A stretch of DNA of 61,241 nt. Origin: an uncultured Bacteroides sp. Lineage in GTDB: Bacteria; Bacteroidota; Bacteroidia; Bacteroidales; Bacteroidaceae. The stretch is taken from NCBI GenBank assembly GCA_944322285.1, contig CALUOR010000022.1, positions 1-61,241 of the forward strand, in the 5' to 3' direction. Both the position numbers and the translations under genes were made by a program. Below the pieces are notes generated by a model. It did no database searches. It saw only the letters and a program-made list of their open reading frames with translations, and was not told where the DNA came from. Positions 14,365 to 23,662 of this stretch are shown here, piece after piece; the first letter of the stretch is position 1; each line of letters starts with the position of its first letter.

Positions 14365-17148
14365 TTATTCTATATTAACGGTGTACAACTCATCCTCCAC
14401 ATACTCGCCGTCCTCGTCCAATACGGGAAGCGGGGCGATGACGCCTTGCTTGCCCAACAGCAGGTAATTGTGCATACTGCCCGCAAAAGTCCATTTTGCT
14501 ATGCGCTTGCGGTTTCTGCTCTTCAGTTCTACAAGCAACTGCGTTTCAGCCATGCCGGAATGTTGGGCTAATTCCGAGAAATCAACGGCGGATAGAGTAT
14601 CGTATCCCGTGTATCCGGGTTCTTCCGTGGCCTCGTCAATTGCAATGCCGTGCAGGTTGAAGCACCCCACGCTGTTGGACGATGAAGAAGGTTCTTTATA
14701 ATTTAAATCCGCTTCCGCCAAATGTGCGTTATTCGCAGGATGTGCGGCATCCATGTCACTTGTAATCGCAAAGTAGGAATCAAGCAGATTGTTTTGGCGG
14801 TCAATGACAGCCGAATCAGTCTCAAATCCAAGTGCCTGTAATTTGTCTATAAAACGACTGTCAGGATAAGAAATGGCCACCGGAGAGTCCTCATCTGTTG
14901 TCCAAAAAAATGCTCCCGATGTATTCCCGCTACTTTCCACATCTAATTGGTATATATTGTTTCCACTTGACAGATTATCAACACTTTTGAATTGGAAAGC
15001 ATGTATCGTTTGGTCTACTGCTTTGACAAATATATTATTGAACAACGAAAGGTTTTCAATAATACCGTATCTGCATACATATTGTTCGTAAAAGCTCCCG
15101 GACATGCGGAACGTGTTGTTCAGGATGCGAAGGTCTTTTATCTTGCAGAAAATTATCAACTCTTTCAACCATGCTCCGACTGGAGACTCCAACAAGCCGC
15201 TAAAAAGGTTTGAGTCCAAATCCATTTTATCCATCTGAATAGTGTGGTCTACACTGAGTGCATAGCCGTTTGAATCGGTGAAACGGTTTCTTTTTATGCT
15301 TGCGCGGTCCACATTTGAAATGGTTACTAACGTTTCATTGTTCCCGTTGCCAATGATGCTGTTGTCTTCAAACACAAGTAGTAAACCATCAGTAATAGTC
15401 ACGCCATATACATGGCTGGATTTTCCATAAACATATTCCAATTCAAGCGAGTTATTCACGAAATTGACCGATGTGCAGCCTTTGAATTGTGCGGCTGCCC
15501 ACCCGAAGTTCTTATTGATGGTGCATCCGCACACCGTTATGTTCGTCACGTTATTGCATACTATCGCCTGAAACGCCATATCAGAACTGTCACTCTCGCC
15601 GACATATGCCCCATTGAACGAACAATCCTGCACACAAATGTTGTTCATCTTCCTGTCACCGGAAGCCTTGCACATAAAGGCGAATGTGTCTCCCGGACTA
15701 TAAGCGTCGACAAGGTTGCAATAGTTCGTAAATGTCACGTTGCGAATCAAAAAGTTATCCACGTCATAGAGTGCCAGCACTCCCAACGACTTTCCGTCGT
15801 AAGTCAAAAGTCCTGCACCGTCCAGTGTCAGCGTGTACATCGTGCCTTGGTTCCAATCTTCCAATGTTCCTACCCATCCCGCCGTGCGTGGTTCGGTCAT
15901 TTTCTTGATGCAAGTAACGGTCACATCTTGACTCAACCCGTCCGGATAGTCCGCCTTCAAGGCGTCAAAAACGGATTGTGTGGAAGCGTATTCAACATTC
16001 GGCTTATCACTACGAACTAAAAAACCTTCTGTGACAGGCTCTTCCACAACTTCCATCCACAGGTACATGGTATGCGCGGTGGTCACATTGCTGAACGTGT
16101 ATTCCAATATGGCTCCTTGCGAAACTTTGTCCACGTTAAGCTTGTTCACCGTGTAGCCTTCGGCGGGTGTTATCTTCACCGTCACGTTCCCACCGTCCGA
16201 CACTGTGAAGGCGTAATGTCCACCGTCTTCCGATACCGTACTTTCCTGCACATCGCCCGTGGCTTCCAATTTCTCCACTTTAACAATGTCTGCAGGATTG
16301 ATGTCCAGCGTGATGAGGTGGGACGTTTCTTCACCGCCTCCTCCACTACCTCCACAATCGCAGTAGATAACCTGACGTTCATCATCGAACTTGATGGTGT
16401 CGTTGTCAATGCACTGTTTCAACAGATTAATGAAGTTTTTCTTGGACAGGATTCCTTCTTCAAACTTGTTCTTAAGATTATCATATTTTTCATTCAGTTT
16501 ATCCAGTTCCACCGTGATGGCCCGCTGGGTCATGCCTATTTTGTCACTATAGCCTGTCTCTTTGGCAAGGTAAATACCGCCTTCATTTCCAAGCGATTCC
16601 AGCCATTCCCCTTCCGTCCCGTTGAAGTCACCCCGCATCACGGCTATCTCGTAAGCCGACAGACCGTCATATCCGTAGGTTGCCACCGCACTCTTCAGTC
16701 GGAGCGTGATTTCATCTTCATACGCTTCCGTCACCTCGCTCTCATAGTCCGTCAAGGCAAACACATACTCCTTACGTGCCCGCATCAGGCAACGGTCGTT
16801 AAACCGGTGGTCATGAGGATGCATCATGGGCGGGTCGTTAGGACGATGGCCCGGATAGCGGGCGCAGCCCGGCGTCCCTTCCGGTGTAAGAGTTTGTCGT
16901 CTCGGCATCAGATTGCCATAGTTTTTCACCCAAATGGCTTCCAACGAATAAGCTCCTTCCGGCAATCCTTGCGGGATGTCAGCCGTCAGCGTGCCGCGAA
17001 TGGCCGAAGCCTCCAAAAGGTACTTTTCATAGTTTCCGATAAGGAACACTTTCACCAAAGCGCGTGAAAAATCCTCCGGCACGTTGCTCGTTCCCCGGAA
17101 GATGCTCCATTGTATATGTATCTTTCTGTCTATACCGATGTATTGCAT
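14365..17148 (-). CDS. Tail fibre with collar-binding N-terminus and beta-helix
   Basis: A 927-residue virion protein. Residues 1-140 form an N-terminal domain of short strands, probably the tail-attachment part. Residues about 160-195 contain LSAYEIAVMRGDFNGTEGEW, the short hinge motif common in tail fibres (SAYxxAVxxGxxGTExxWL). A coiled coil follows (LDKLNEKYDNLKNKFEEG). A glycine linker (GGSGGGGEE) leads to an Ig-like strand region and then a beta-helix with ladder repeats (FLIRNVTFTN, ICVQDCSFNG, ITVCGCTINK, VNFVNNSLE, LRILNNTFRM, LSLFNNIFVK). It sits directly before the larger fibre and probably forms part of the same tail apparatus. The host ligand is unknown. Confidence 0.75.
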   Translation of the reverse strand: MQYIGIDRKIHIQWSIFRGTSNVPEDFSRALVKVFLIGNYEKYLLEASAIRGTLTADIPQGLPEGAYSLEAIWVKNYGNLMPRRQTLTPEGTPGCARYPGHRPNDPPMMHPHDHRFNDRCLMRARKEYVFALTDYESEVTEAYEDEITLRLKSAVATYGYDGLSAYEIAVMRGDFNGTEGEWLESLGNEGGIYLAKETGYSDKIGMTQRAITVELDKLNEKYDNLKNKFEEGILSKKNFINLLKQCIDNDTIKFDDERQVIYCDCGGSGGGGEETSHLITLDINPADIVKVEKLEATGDVQESTVSEDGGHYAFTVSDGGNVTVKITPAEGYTVNKLNVDKVSQGAILEYTFSNVTTAHTMYLWMEVVEEPVTEGFLVRSDKPNVEYASTQSVFDALKADYPDGLSQDVTVTCIKKMTEPRTAGWVGTLEDWNQGTMYTLTLDGAGLLTYDGKSLGVLALYDVDNFLIRNVTFTNYCNLVDAYSPGDTFAFMCKASGDRKMNNICVQDCSFNGAYVGESDSSDMAFQAIVCNNVTNITVCGCTINKNFGWAAAQFKGCTSVNFVNNSLELEYVYGKSSHVYGVTITDGLLLVFEDNSIIGNGNNETLVTISNVDRASIKRNRFTDSNGYALSVDHTIQMDKMDLDSNLFSGLLESPVGAWLKELIIFCKIKDLRILNNTFRMSGSFYEQYVCRYGIIENLSLFNNIFVKAVDQTIHAFQFKSVDNLSSGNNIYQLDVESSGNTSGAFFWTTDEDSPVAISYPDSRFIDKLQALGFETDSAVIDRQNNLLDSYFAITSDMDAAHPANNAHLAEADLNYKEPSSSSNSVGCFNLHGIAIDEATEEPGYTGYDTLSAVDFSELAQHSGMAETQLLVELKSRNRKRIAKWTFAGSMHNYLLLGKQGVIAPLPVLDEDGEYVEDELYTVNIE

Positions 17149-17152
17149 GACA

Positions 17153-17806
17153 CTATGTAGGATTAAAGTTTGATGTCGCTATTTTAAGGAACAGGTTCCC
17201 TTGTTCCGCGTCGCCTCGGCTAAAGCAAGTCAGTCCGGCACAGTAGTTCACGATGGCAGCACGCAGTAGATGGGGAATGGATATTTTTTCGTTTCCGTCT
17301 TCCGTCACAATGGAAGGATTTGGGACATAAAGCGCCCGCTCTATGGTGTCATTTCCTCCGGATGCGGTAAAGTATTCCAAGACACGCTTCCCGTCCGCTT
17401 TATGACTTAGGACGCAAATAGGTTTTATAGGAGTTCCACGTGTAAAAGTGTTGCGCTGCATCAAGTCGGTAGGGCTTCCTTGCTCGGTCACGGACGTTAC
17501 GGCACGCTTCCATGAAGCCAATTTGAAACTGACCAGCCGCAGGAAATCATTGGGCAACACGACATAACCGCTTCCGTCCTCGTTCTTCACACGGCTGGCA
17601 TCCGCCAGCGTAAGCGCATCGGCGTTCAGCAGGCTCACGGGGCACATTTCAACAATGGCACGCACGGCATCGGGAAGCTTCGAGCGGATAATCTCGTCCA
17701 GTTCCATGTTGTCCGTCCCGCTTTGCATATATCCGCTTTCAACTTGGTTCTCGTCCAGTGTCACCCGCACCTCCTTGACCAGTTCATCTACAAGCACCTT
17801 CTCCAT
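17153..17806 (-). CDS. Head-tail connector/adaptor protein
   Basis: A 217-residue helical protein. Motifs DNMELDEIIRSKLPDAVRAI and VVLPNDFLRLVSFKLASWKR, then IPHLLRAAIVNYCAGLTCF, resemble the helical connector proteins that sit under the portal ring in Bacteroides podoviruses (an adaptor that contacts the tail). It starts nine bases after the upstream gene's end and four bases before the fibre gene. The role is inferred from order and fold character rather than a sequence-specific signature. Confidence 0.6.
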   Translation of the reverse strand: MEKVLVDELVKEVRVTLDENQVESGYMQSGTDNMELDEIIRSKLPDAVRAIVEMCPVSLLNADALTLADASRVKNEDGSGYVVLPNDFLRLVSFKLASWKRAVTSVTEQGSPTDLMQRNTFTRGTPIKPICVLSHKADGKRVLEYFTASGGNDTIERALYVPNPSIVTEDGNEKISIPHLLRAAIVNYCAGLTCFSRGDAEQGNLFLKIATSNFNPT

Positions 17807-17814
17807 CTCAAACC

Positions 17815-18213
17815 CTAATGAATGTCTGGAAAACGGATGCCCCGGCGTGCGGCTTCGGCCAATATCACTTCGGGCGTGGTCAGCTCCTCACATTTGCTTC
17901 CGCATTTGTTCGCTAAGTATTCCACGGCTTCCTGCCACGTGTTGATTCCTTTCACGTCCTGCACTTTTGCAGGGGCTTTGGCGGTACGTCCTTCACGCGT
18001 TTTGGGCACATCAACGTCCGTCCCCTCCGTTTGTCCTTCCATACGGCGGTAGATGCGTCCATACATGTCGCTTGCTTCCAATGCCTTTATCTCTGCCTTG
18101 CTCTTGGCAATGTACATGCTTCCGCCTCGTGCGCACGGAGTGAAACTAAAACGTTTGTCCACTCCATTTACAAGGAGCGAAAAGGATATGTTCAAATCGG
18201 AAATGTATCTCAT
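17815..18213 (-). CDS. Phage structural-region protein (132 aa), possible head-completion protein
   Basis: A 132-residue protein. The N-terminus (MRYISDLNISFSLLVNGVDK) has a beta-strand arm, then a charged helix YIAKSKAEIKALEASDMYGR and a C-terminal helix pair with two Cys (CGSKC). I chose ATG 18213 over a longer frame from 18255, whose extra residues are hydrophobic and unsupported. Gene order (capsid, this, connector) fits a head-completion or capsid accessory. Function not established. Confidence 0.6.
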   Translation of the reverse strand: MRYISDLNISFSLLVNGVDKRFSFTPCARGGSMYIAKSKAEIKALEASDMYGRIYRRMEGQTEGTDVDVPKTREGRTAKAPAKVQDVKGINTWQEAVEYLANKCGSKCEELTTPEVILAEAARRGIRFPDIH

Positions 18214-18318
18214 GTGAATAAAGTAATTAGGAATGAATGATGAATGAAGAACCAAGAACGAACCCCTTAGATGCCATACTCTAATTCTTCATTCTTAATC
18301 CTTCATTCTTAAATTTCC
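18214..18318. other. Intergenic gap with AT-rich short repeats
   Basis: About 105 bases between the capsid gene's end and the next gene. It holds two short repeats of the TTCATTCTTAA type at 18280-18312 and a related AATGAATGATGAATGAAG at 18232. No hairpin terminator or promoter box is evident, so the capsid operon probably reads through. Confidence 0.5.
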
Positions 18319-19734
18319 TTAGAGGCTTGCCAGCTTGACACGGGCATGTGCCTTCGGATAGACAAGATAACAGCAGCTCGCTTCTTTCATCACTACGGCA
18401 CGGGTGTCACGCTTGGCAAGTTTGGCCATGTCATATTCCTTGCGGTTCCAGGCCAGGAACGTTTTCTTGCGCAAGTATTCGGGGTCAATGACAAACATTT
18501 CATCGCTCTTCTCGTTCATGTCCATCAGTTCGTGGTGCATCACGAGCAACTTGCCGAAATTGCTGTCGAAGGAAGTGAACTTCAATCCCCAGCGTTCAAA
18601 CTCTTTCACCACCTTGAAACGTTCGCTCTTCATCTTGGCCAAGGTTGCCAGCATCGTGCTGCCGGCAAAACCCACCTTGGTGCCGTTACCGGAGTCATTG
18701 CCGGTGAACAGGTCTTTCAAGAAGTCCACCATTTGGTCGTCCGTAATGGTCACCGAACCTGATGCTGCCGTTCCGAGTGACATATCCTTTCCTGCCATCC
18801 AGTAGATACCTCCCGTAAAGTAAACATCGGCACCGCTTTTCTTCGGGTCTTTGCTTCGTCCTTTGATGCCGAACAGATAGCTGTTCTCCATACCGAGACG
18901 CATGTCGTAGATGCCGTCTTCCTCCATGTCGGAGAAATTCCAATCCACCTTCTTGTCCCACATCTTGTCGAAAGTAGACTGTTCCACCTGCATCATGAAC
19001 TTTTGGCAATATTGCTCCTCCGGATTGGGCAGATTGTAGAAGTTGCCGGTCTCCACATCAATTTCCGAGGCGGCGCGTCCCATGCGGATGAGCACCGTAT
19101 CCACATTAATTTGAGGAACCAGGCTATTGGTACCGTCATTGTTCTTTTTGCCATTCACTGCGATAACAACCGGATAATTGGTCTCGTCATTCTTACCAAC
19201 CACGTAAAGCATCAAATCCTTGGTGTCTTCCGTTGCACCGTCTTCCTTATATCCTTTCACGCCCACCACACGGATGGTGTCCGTCAGGCTGAATATGCTA
19301 CCGTCGTCCACTTGTATCGTTGTAGACCCTTGTCCTTGCGACATGGCCGTAACTTGGGTTTTCACGGTAGTCTTGATAGGACGGGTAGCCACGCTGTAAT
19401 ACTGCACAATCATGGACCCGCTTCGCGAAATGGTTGATGCGCTACGCGTAATCTGGTCGATAGGCGTACGCATCGGACGCATTTTCGTGATGCGCTTGTC
19501 CACTTCCTTGGCGTAATAATCCGGGTCTTCTTCACCCGTTACTCCCATGCCGGTGGTTGCCGTAGAACCTCCCCCCGAATCTACTATGGTCGTACCTCCG
19601 TCTCCCGTTTCAGAAGTTTCGCCTCCCATGGCTGTAGCCGCAGCCATGCATACGCCCGTCACCGAGCTTACCACAAGGGCAACAAGTATCAACAGAGTGC
19701 TGCCCAATAACTTAAATAATCTTTCTACCTTCAT
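18319..19734 (-). CDS. Major capsid protein, SU10-like family, with hydrophobic N-terminus
   Basis: A 471-residue protein. Features of the SU10-type capsid family: RSASTISRSGSMIVQYYSVA near residue 100, then a long middle with DLMLYVVGKNDE, a helix-rich C-terminal half (MWDKKVDWNFSDMEEDGIYD) and the closing AHARVKLASL. Unusual: the first 30 residues (KVERLFKLLGSTLLILVALV then SSVTGVC) are a positively charged start, a hydrophobic stretch of about 20 and an AxA-like cluster, as in a signal peptide or membrane anchor. The start ATG follows AAAAGAAG in the minus strand. An internal ATG at residue 30 would remove that segment but has no visible binding site. It follows the scaffold gene. Confidence 0.75.
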   Translation of the reverse strand: MKVERLFKLLGSTLLILVALVVSSVTGVCMAAATAMGGETSETGDGGTTIVDSGGGSTATTGMGVTGEEDPDYYAKEVDKRITKMRPMRTPIDQITRSASTISRSGSMIVQYYSVATRPIKTTVKTQVTAMSQGQGSTTIQVDDGSIFSLTDTIRVVGVKGYKEDGATEDTKDLMLYVVGKNDETNYPVVIAVNGKKNNDGTNSLVPQINVDTVLIRMGRAASEIDVETGNFYNLPNPEEQYCQKFMMQVEQSTFDKMWDKKVDWNFSDMEEDGIYDMRLGMENSYLFGIKGRSKDPKKSGADVYFTGGIYWMAGKDMSLGTAASGSVTITDDQMVDFLKDLFTGNDSGNGTKVGFAGSTMLATLAKMKSERFKVVKEFERWGLKFTSFDSNFGKLLVMHHELMDMNEKSDEMFVIDPEYLRKKTFLAWNRKEYDMAKLAKRDTRAVVMKEASCCYLVYPKAHARVKLASL

Positions 19735-19771
19735 CTTCTTTTCTTTTTTGGTTATTGTTCTTTTATCGTTA

Positions 19772-20581
19772 TCAATCTTCCCACACGCTCCGGCTTCTGC
19801 CCACTATTTTGTCCAAACGTTCAAGTAATGGGTCTCCGTTTCTTCTTCCGGATTCAACTCCGCCACTCTGCGACAAATCGCTCGGTAAGTCGGCCGTACG
19901 TGTACGTTTATGTTTCTGAGTGTTGATATTGGCGTTTCGCCCGGCAACTTCTCCTTCTTGTCGGGCTTCAGCCACCCGTGCGTTGGCATCCGTCTGCATG
20001 GCATCATAATTGGCAGCTTTCATAAGCATCATCCAGTCATCTTTCGTGATGTCGTTGGTAATGAGGCGGTCCAGCAATCCGCCTTCTCCATATAGGTAGG
20101 TATAAGCCTTGTCCGCATCCTCATCGGTGAACTTGCCTTCTTCCTTGGCCACGTCCAAATCCGCCAGCATCTTCTCCATGTTCTGTTCCGCTTGGGCTTG
20201 CAGTTCTTTGTTTTTGGCTTGTTTTTCCGCATATTTAGAGAACGCTGAGGCAAATTCCTTGGCTTTTTCTTCATCATTGAGCGCTTCACGGAAATCATCA
20301 CCATATTGCTCGATGAGATATTCCATCGGGTTGCCTCCCTTGCGCATCACCATCAGGAAACCGGCACTGCGTGGGTCATTTGCCAACAATTCACCAAGTT
20401 CCTTTTGAGCCGTGTCACTTCTGTCTATTCTGTCAAATTCATCACTCAAACGACCGTAAAAGGCATCTTCATCATCTACGGATACATCCGGATATCGCTG
20501 CCCGAAACGCTCCATAAACGCATCCCGTTTACTCTTTTCCTTTTGAGTTTCAGCAGCTTGCATTTCGTCTTTTTTTGCCAT
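19772..20581 (-). CDS. Capsid scaffold-like protein
   Basis: A 269-residue, highly charged, helix-rich protein with few hydrophobic residues, a Lys/Glu/Gln-rich middle (KELQAQAEQNMEKMLADLD) and a basic tail (QKHKRTRT). These are typical of a podovirus scaffolding protein. It is transcribed just upstream of the capsid gene, the classic scaffold position. I chose ATG 20581 (MAKKDEMQAAETQK), 24 bases inside a longer frame, because it is close to the promoter start and removes an unlikely hydrophobic head. No protease motif is seen, so it is not a fused prohead protease. Confidence 0.65.
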   Translation of the reverse strand: MAKKDEMQAAETQKEKSKRDAFMERFGQRYPDVSVDDEDAFYGRLSDEFDRIDRSDTAQKELGELLANDPRSAGFLMVMRKGGNPMEYLIEQYGDDFREALNDEEKAKEFASAFSKYAEKQAKNKELQAQAEQNMEKMLADLDVAKEEGKFTDEDADKAYTYLYGEGGLLDRLITNDITKDDWMMLMKAANYDAMQTDANARVAEARQEGEVAGRNANINTQKHKRTRTADLPSDLSQSGGVESGRRNGDPLLERLDKIVGRSRSVWED

Positions 20582-20598
20582 ACAATAATTCTTTTTCA

Positions 20599-20668
20599 CA
20601 AACATACTGACATATCTTCACAGCCCGACGATAAAAAATGCCACTTCAAAATTTCTTTTGTAAATTTG
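20599..20668. promoter_or_regulatory. Divergent promoters for the head operon and the terminase operon
   Basis: TATGTTTG on the minus strand (20599-20606) drives the scaffold-capsid operon, with the start codon at 20581. TAAATTTG on the plus strand (20661-20668) drives the unknown-rhomboid-terminase operon (start 20691). Both match TAnnTTTG exactly. No clear -33 TTTG is visible on the plus side. TAAACGAGTATAAAT (20678-20692) loosely resembles the right arm CTAACGATATAAAT of the 42272-42339 dyad. Confidence 0.55.
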
Positions 20669-20690
20669 TTAGGTGCTTAAACGAGTATAA

Positions 20691-21137
20691 ATGAGGAAGA
20701 AAGGAAATGTGTTCATTTTGTCGGACCGACGTGACAGAGACTTGTTGAGAGCCTACAATGAGCAAGTGGGACGGCAACTGAGGCTCTATGGAAGAGTCGT
20801 GCAGACGGGACTGATGGAACGAGTCGTGGCATCGCCCGCTTCGCGCTATTGGGTGTCGTCCGAAAGGGCGTGCGTGGTCATCGGGAAGATGGAACGCGGA
20901 GAATCCATTGCATATATGAATCCGGCGAAAAGGCGCTTCTACAACGCCCTATACAACGCATTCCTCACTTACCGTAAAGAACATCCGGAGGTGCAGGCGC
21001 GCAAACATGTCGTGGAAATGGTGGTGATGCAACCCGCCCCCTGCTTCTCCGTCACGCCACGGGTGGCACGGAACATCATTCAACGCGTTAGACGAAAATG
21101 CCAAAGGGAAAAGATAGAACGCTTGCGGTCAAAATAG
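20691..21137 (+). CDS. Phage hypothetical protein upstream of the rhomboid (148 aa)
   Basis: A 148-residue basic protein (Arg/Lys-rich, helical: RRDRDLLRAYNEQVGRQLRL; YNALYNAFLTYRKEHPE). It is the first gene of the terminase operon and follows a TAnnTTTG promoter. Its last 40 bases overlap the rhomboid gene. It could be a DNA-binding or small-terminase partner, but no winged-helix or HTH motif is clear, so this is not claimed. Function unknown. Confidence 0.6.
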   Translation: MRKKGNVFILSDRRDRDLLRAYNEQVGRQLRLYGRVVQTGLMERVVASPASRYWVSSERACVVIGKMERGESIAYMNPAKRRFYNALYNAFLTYRKEHPEVQARKHVVEMVVMQPAPCFSVTPRVARNIIQRVRRKCQREKIERLRSK

Positions 21138-21604
21138 GGCTGTCAGTATTGCTGGTGGCTTGCTTCTGCCTAAGTACTGTATTGATTATGACAAATGGCT
21201 GCCTTGACATGGTCAATTGGCTGCCTTGCCAAACGCACCTGTTTGGACAATTGTTGCACGCCAATCTGTTCCACCTGCTGGCTAACCTGTCCGTGCTATG
21301 GACGATGAGGATTTCACCACGTGAGCTTTCAGTGGCCTACCTGCTTTCCGTTCCCGCCACGTTTGCCACCCCAACCCCGGCCATAGGGTTCAGTTCCGTG
21401 CTGTACGCCCTAATGGGAATGAAAATATGCCGTGTCCGCATGAAGCCCGTAGAGTGGTCGATGTTCGTACTGGGCAACGCGGCCACCGTGTTCATTCCCG
21501 CTATAGCTTTCGGGGTTCACCTGGCGGCGTTCATGATGGGATTGGTTTATGATTATTTAAAAAGACTTACGGATGAGTATAGAAAAGCTTGTAAGCGAGG
21601 ATGA
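21098..21604 (+). CDS. Rhomboid-family intramembrane serine protease
   Basis: A 168-residue protein with about six membrane segments. Rhomboid hallmarks are all present: H54 and H59 with N63 (HANLFHLLAN, the GlpG pattern HxxxxHxxxN), the catalytic serine motif GFSS at 97-100 (S99; usually GxSG), and H141 in the last membrane helix (GVHLAAFMMGLVYDY). Rhomboids cut single-pass membrane proteins inside the membrane. The protein is shorter than the typical 190-280 residues but keeps the six-helix core. It overlaps the neighbours by 40 and 32 bases, so it is a phage gene co-transcribed with terminase. A phage-encoded rhomboid in the late region is unusual. Confidence 0.8.
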   Translation: MPKGKDRTLAVKIGLSVLLVACFCLSTVLIMTNGCLDMVNWLPCQTHLFGQLLHANLFHLLANLSVLWTMRISPRELSVAYLLSVPATFATPTPAIGFSSVLYALMGMKICRVRMKPVEWSMFVLGNAATVFIPAIAFGVHLAAFMMGLVYDYLKRLTDEYRKACKRG

Positions 21605-23648
21605 GCGAAGAGTAGCGGAAATGCGTGCGTCTTTCGACCCCATCACGGGCGAAGGTTCGGTAGGGAAGAGAAAGAAAGTACACATAGACGACCTCTATCC
21701 TTACGACATGCTTTTACCGCTGCCAATGCTCCAAAACAAGTTGGTGAAACTTCTGATAAAAGCGGGAAGCATCCAATCGTTCTGCTTGGACCGATACGGA
21801 GAATGTACCACGGAGACAAGGGAGAAAGTCATCCGGGAATTCATCCGTGTGCGTTGCCGACATGATTTTCCCTTTTACGCCTATGCCTATAACGAAATCA
21901 AAAACAAAGAGGGTGGAAAGATGATTCACTTTCGGCTGTCCTACCCGCAACGCTATTTGCTTTCTATATTGGAAGATATACGCTTGGCGGGCATTCCCAT
22001 TCGTATCATTCTGCTCAAAGCCCGCCAATGGGGAGGCTCCACTTTAGTGCAACTTTACATTGCATGGATACAGCTTCTGCACAAAGAGAGTTGGTATTCC
22101 GTCATTGTGGCACAGGACGGCTCTACTTCCCGTAAGATAAAGGCGATGTACAGCAAGATGCTGGAAAAATTGCCGCCTTGGCTCATAGGACTTCCGAGTG
22201 ATGTACAATTGGCCTTCACTCCCTACGAGGGTTCGCAACTGGACAGTATCATCACCTACGGAAAGGGTACAAACATTACAACGGCACGAGACACCGTGAT
22301 AACCGTGGGTACCTACAACAATCCTACAAGTGGGCGAGGCGGAGACATGTCCTGTGTCCACTATTCGGAAGTGGGCTTATGGGAAGATACTGACGGGAAG
22401 AAACCGGAAGACATCATCCGCTCCATATCGTCCTCTCTACTGATGGCACCGCTTACAGTGGAAGTCATCGAGTCCACGGCAAACGGAATGAGCAACTTTT
22501 TCTACCGTGCTTACCAAGCTGCCAAACAAGGGAAGAGCAACCGCCGGGCGGTATTTATTCCGTGGTTCAAGATAGAGAAATACACACGCCCCATAGCGGA
22601 CAAACAGGCTTTTGCCAAATGGCTGTTAGTCAACAAAGACAATGACAATCCGCCAGAAGGATGTTTGGATGCCGGTAAGTACTACTGGCACTTGTGGACG
22701 TTGGGAGCTACAATGGAAGCCATCAACTGGTATATATTTAAGCGAAAGGACTACATCGACCATCAAGACATGATGGCCGAGTTTCCAAGCGATGACGTGG
22801 AAGCGTTCCGAAATAGTGGTAAGAACGTGTTTAGTGCTTACCATTTGGACAAACTGAAAGAGACGTGTCGTGAGCCGCTCTACGTAGGCGAAGTGCAGGG
22901 AGACAGTGTGCAGGGAAAACAGGCATTGCAGAACATTCACTTTGTCAACGACCACAACGCTTGTCTAAAGGTATGGATGTTGCCACAGGATTTAAAGCAG
23001 AAAGTAGCTAATCGCTACCTCGTTTCCGTAGATATAGGAGGACGAGGGAAGAAAGCCGATTGGTCGGACATAGTGGTCATAGACCGATATTGGATGATGT
23101 ATGGAGGAAAACCGGAGGTGGTGGCAGAATGGCATGGACACATAGATCACGACCTGCTTGCCTGGAAGGCGGCACAGATAGCGAAGTTTTACGAAAATGC
23201 CAAGTTGGTCATTGAAAGCAACACCATAGAAACCAAGGATAACGATACGGACGGAGACCAGTCGGAATTAATCTTTAACCGAATAGCCGATCACTACGGG
23301 AACCTGTATATCCGCAAAGCTTCCGAAGCAAAGATAGCACAAGGCATCACTACCGAGTACGGCTTCCACACTAACCGGAAGACTAAGCCGATGATTATTT
23401 CCAACCTCGTGGCCTGCGTTCGTGACACTTCTTACATTGAACGAGAAATGGAAGCCATAGCCGAATATGCCGTTTACGAGAAGAAAGAAGGAGGCTCGTT
23501 CGGAGCGGCGGAAGGATACCATGACGATCGGGTTATGGCTCGTGCCATCGCGCTGCACATTTGTTTCTCCGAGATGGACTTGCCTGCCATCGTAAAGCCC
23601 AAGCCCAAACAGGCAAAAAAAGCAACTATTACAGAAGCAACCATATAA
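21573..23648 (+). CDS. terL: Terminase large subunit
   Basis: A 691-residue protein of DNA packaging. ATPase domain: ARQWGGST (Walker A variant, residues about 150-157), CVHYSEVGLWED (Walker B), and a coupling segment ESTANGMSNFFY. Nuclease domain: VSVDIGGRGKKADWSDIVVID (first catalytic Asp), VIESNT (second acidic residue), and GYHDDRVMARAIA (HDD, third). Full length for a podovirus terminase. It is encoded opposite to the capsid and portal operons. The start overlaps the rhomboid by 32 bases. A small-terminase candidate is at 42346. Confidence 0.9.
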   Translation: MSIEKLVSEDERRVAEMRASFDPITGEGSVGKRKKVHIDDLYPYDMLLPLPMLQNKLVKLLIKAGSIQSFCLDRYGECTTETREKVIREFIRVRCRHDFPFYAYAYNEIKNKEGGKMIHFRLSYPQRYLLSILEDIRLAGIPIRIILLKARQWGGSTLVQLYIAWIQLLHKESWYSVIVAQDGSTSRKIKAMYSKMLEKLPPWLIGLPSDVQLAFTPYEGSQLDSIITYGKGTNITTARDTVITVGTYNNPTSGRGGDMSCVHYSEVGLWEDTDGKKPEDIIRSISSSLLMAPLTVEVIESTANGMSNFFYRAYQAAKQGKSNRRAVFIPWFKIEKYTRPIADKQAFAKWLLVNKDNDNPPEGCLDAGKYYWHLWTLGATMEAINWYIFKRKDYIDHQDMMAEFPSDDVEAFRNSGKNVFSAYHLDKLKETCREPLYVGEVQGDSVQGKQALQNIHFVNDHNACLKVWMLPQDLKQKVANRYLVSVDIGGRGKKADWSDIVVIDRYWMMYGGKPEVVAEWHGHIDHDLLAWKAAQIAKFYENAKLVIESNTIETKDNDTDGDQSELIFNRIADHYGNLYIRKASEAKIAQGITTEYGFHTNRKTKPMIISNLVACVRDTSYIEREMEAIAEYAVYEKKEGGSFGAAEGYHDDRVMARAIALHICFSEMDLPAIVKPKPKQAKKATITEATI

Positions 23649-23662
23649 ATAATATATAGATT

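Noticed and set aside
16072-17067. 331-residue plus-strand frame
   Set aside because: Antisense to the 927-residue tail fibre, His/Val/Arg-rich composition typical of a shadow.
19772-20581. Fused prohead protease-scaffold
   Set aside because: No serine protease motif is visible; the protein is a plain charged helical scaffold.
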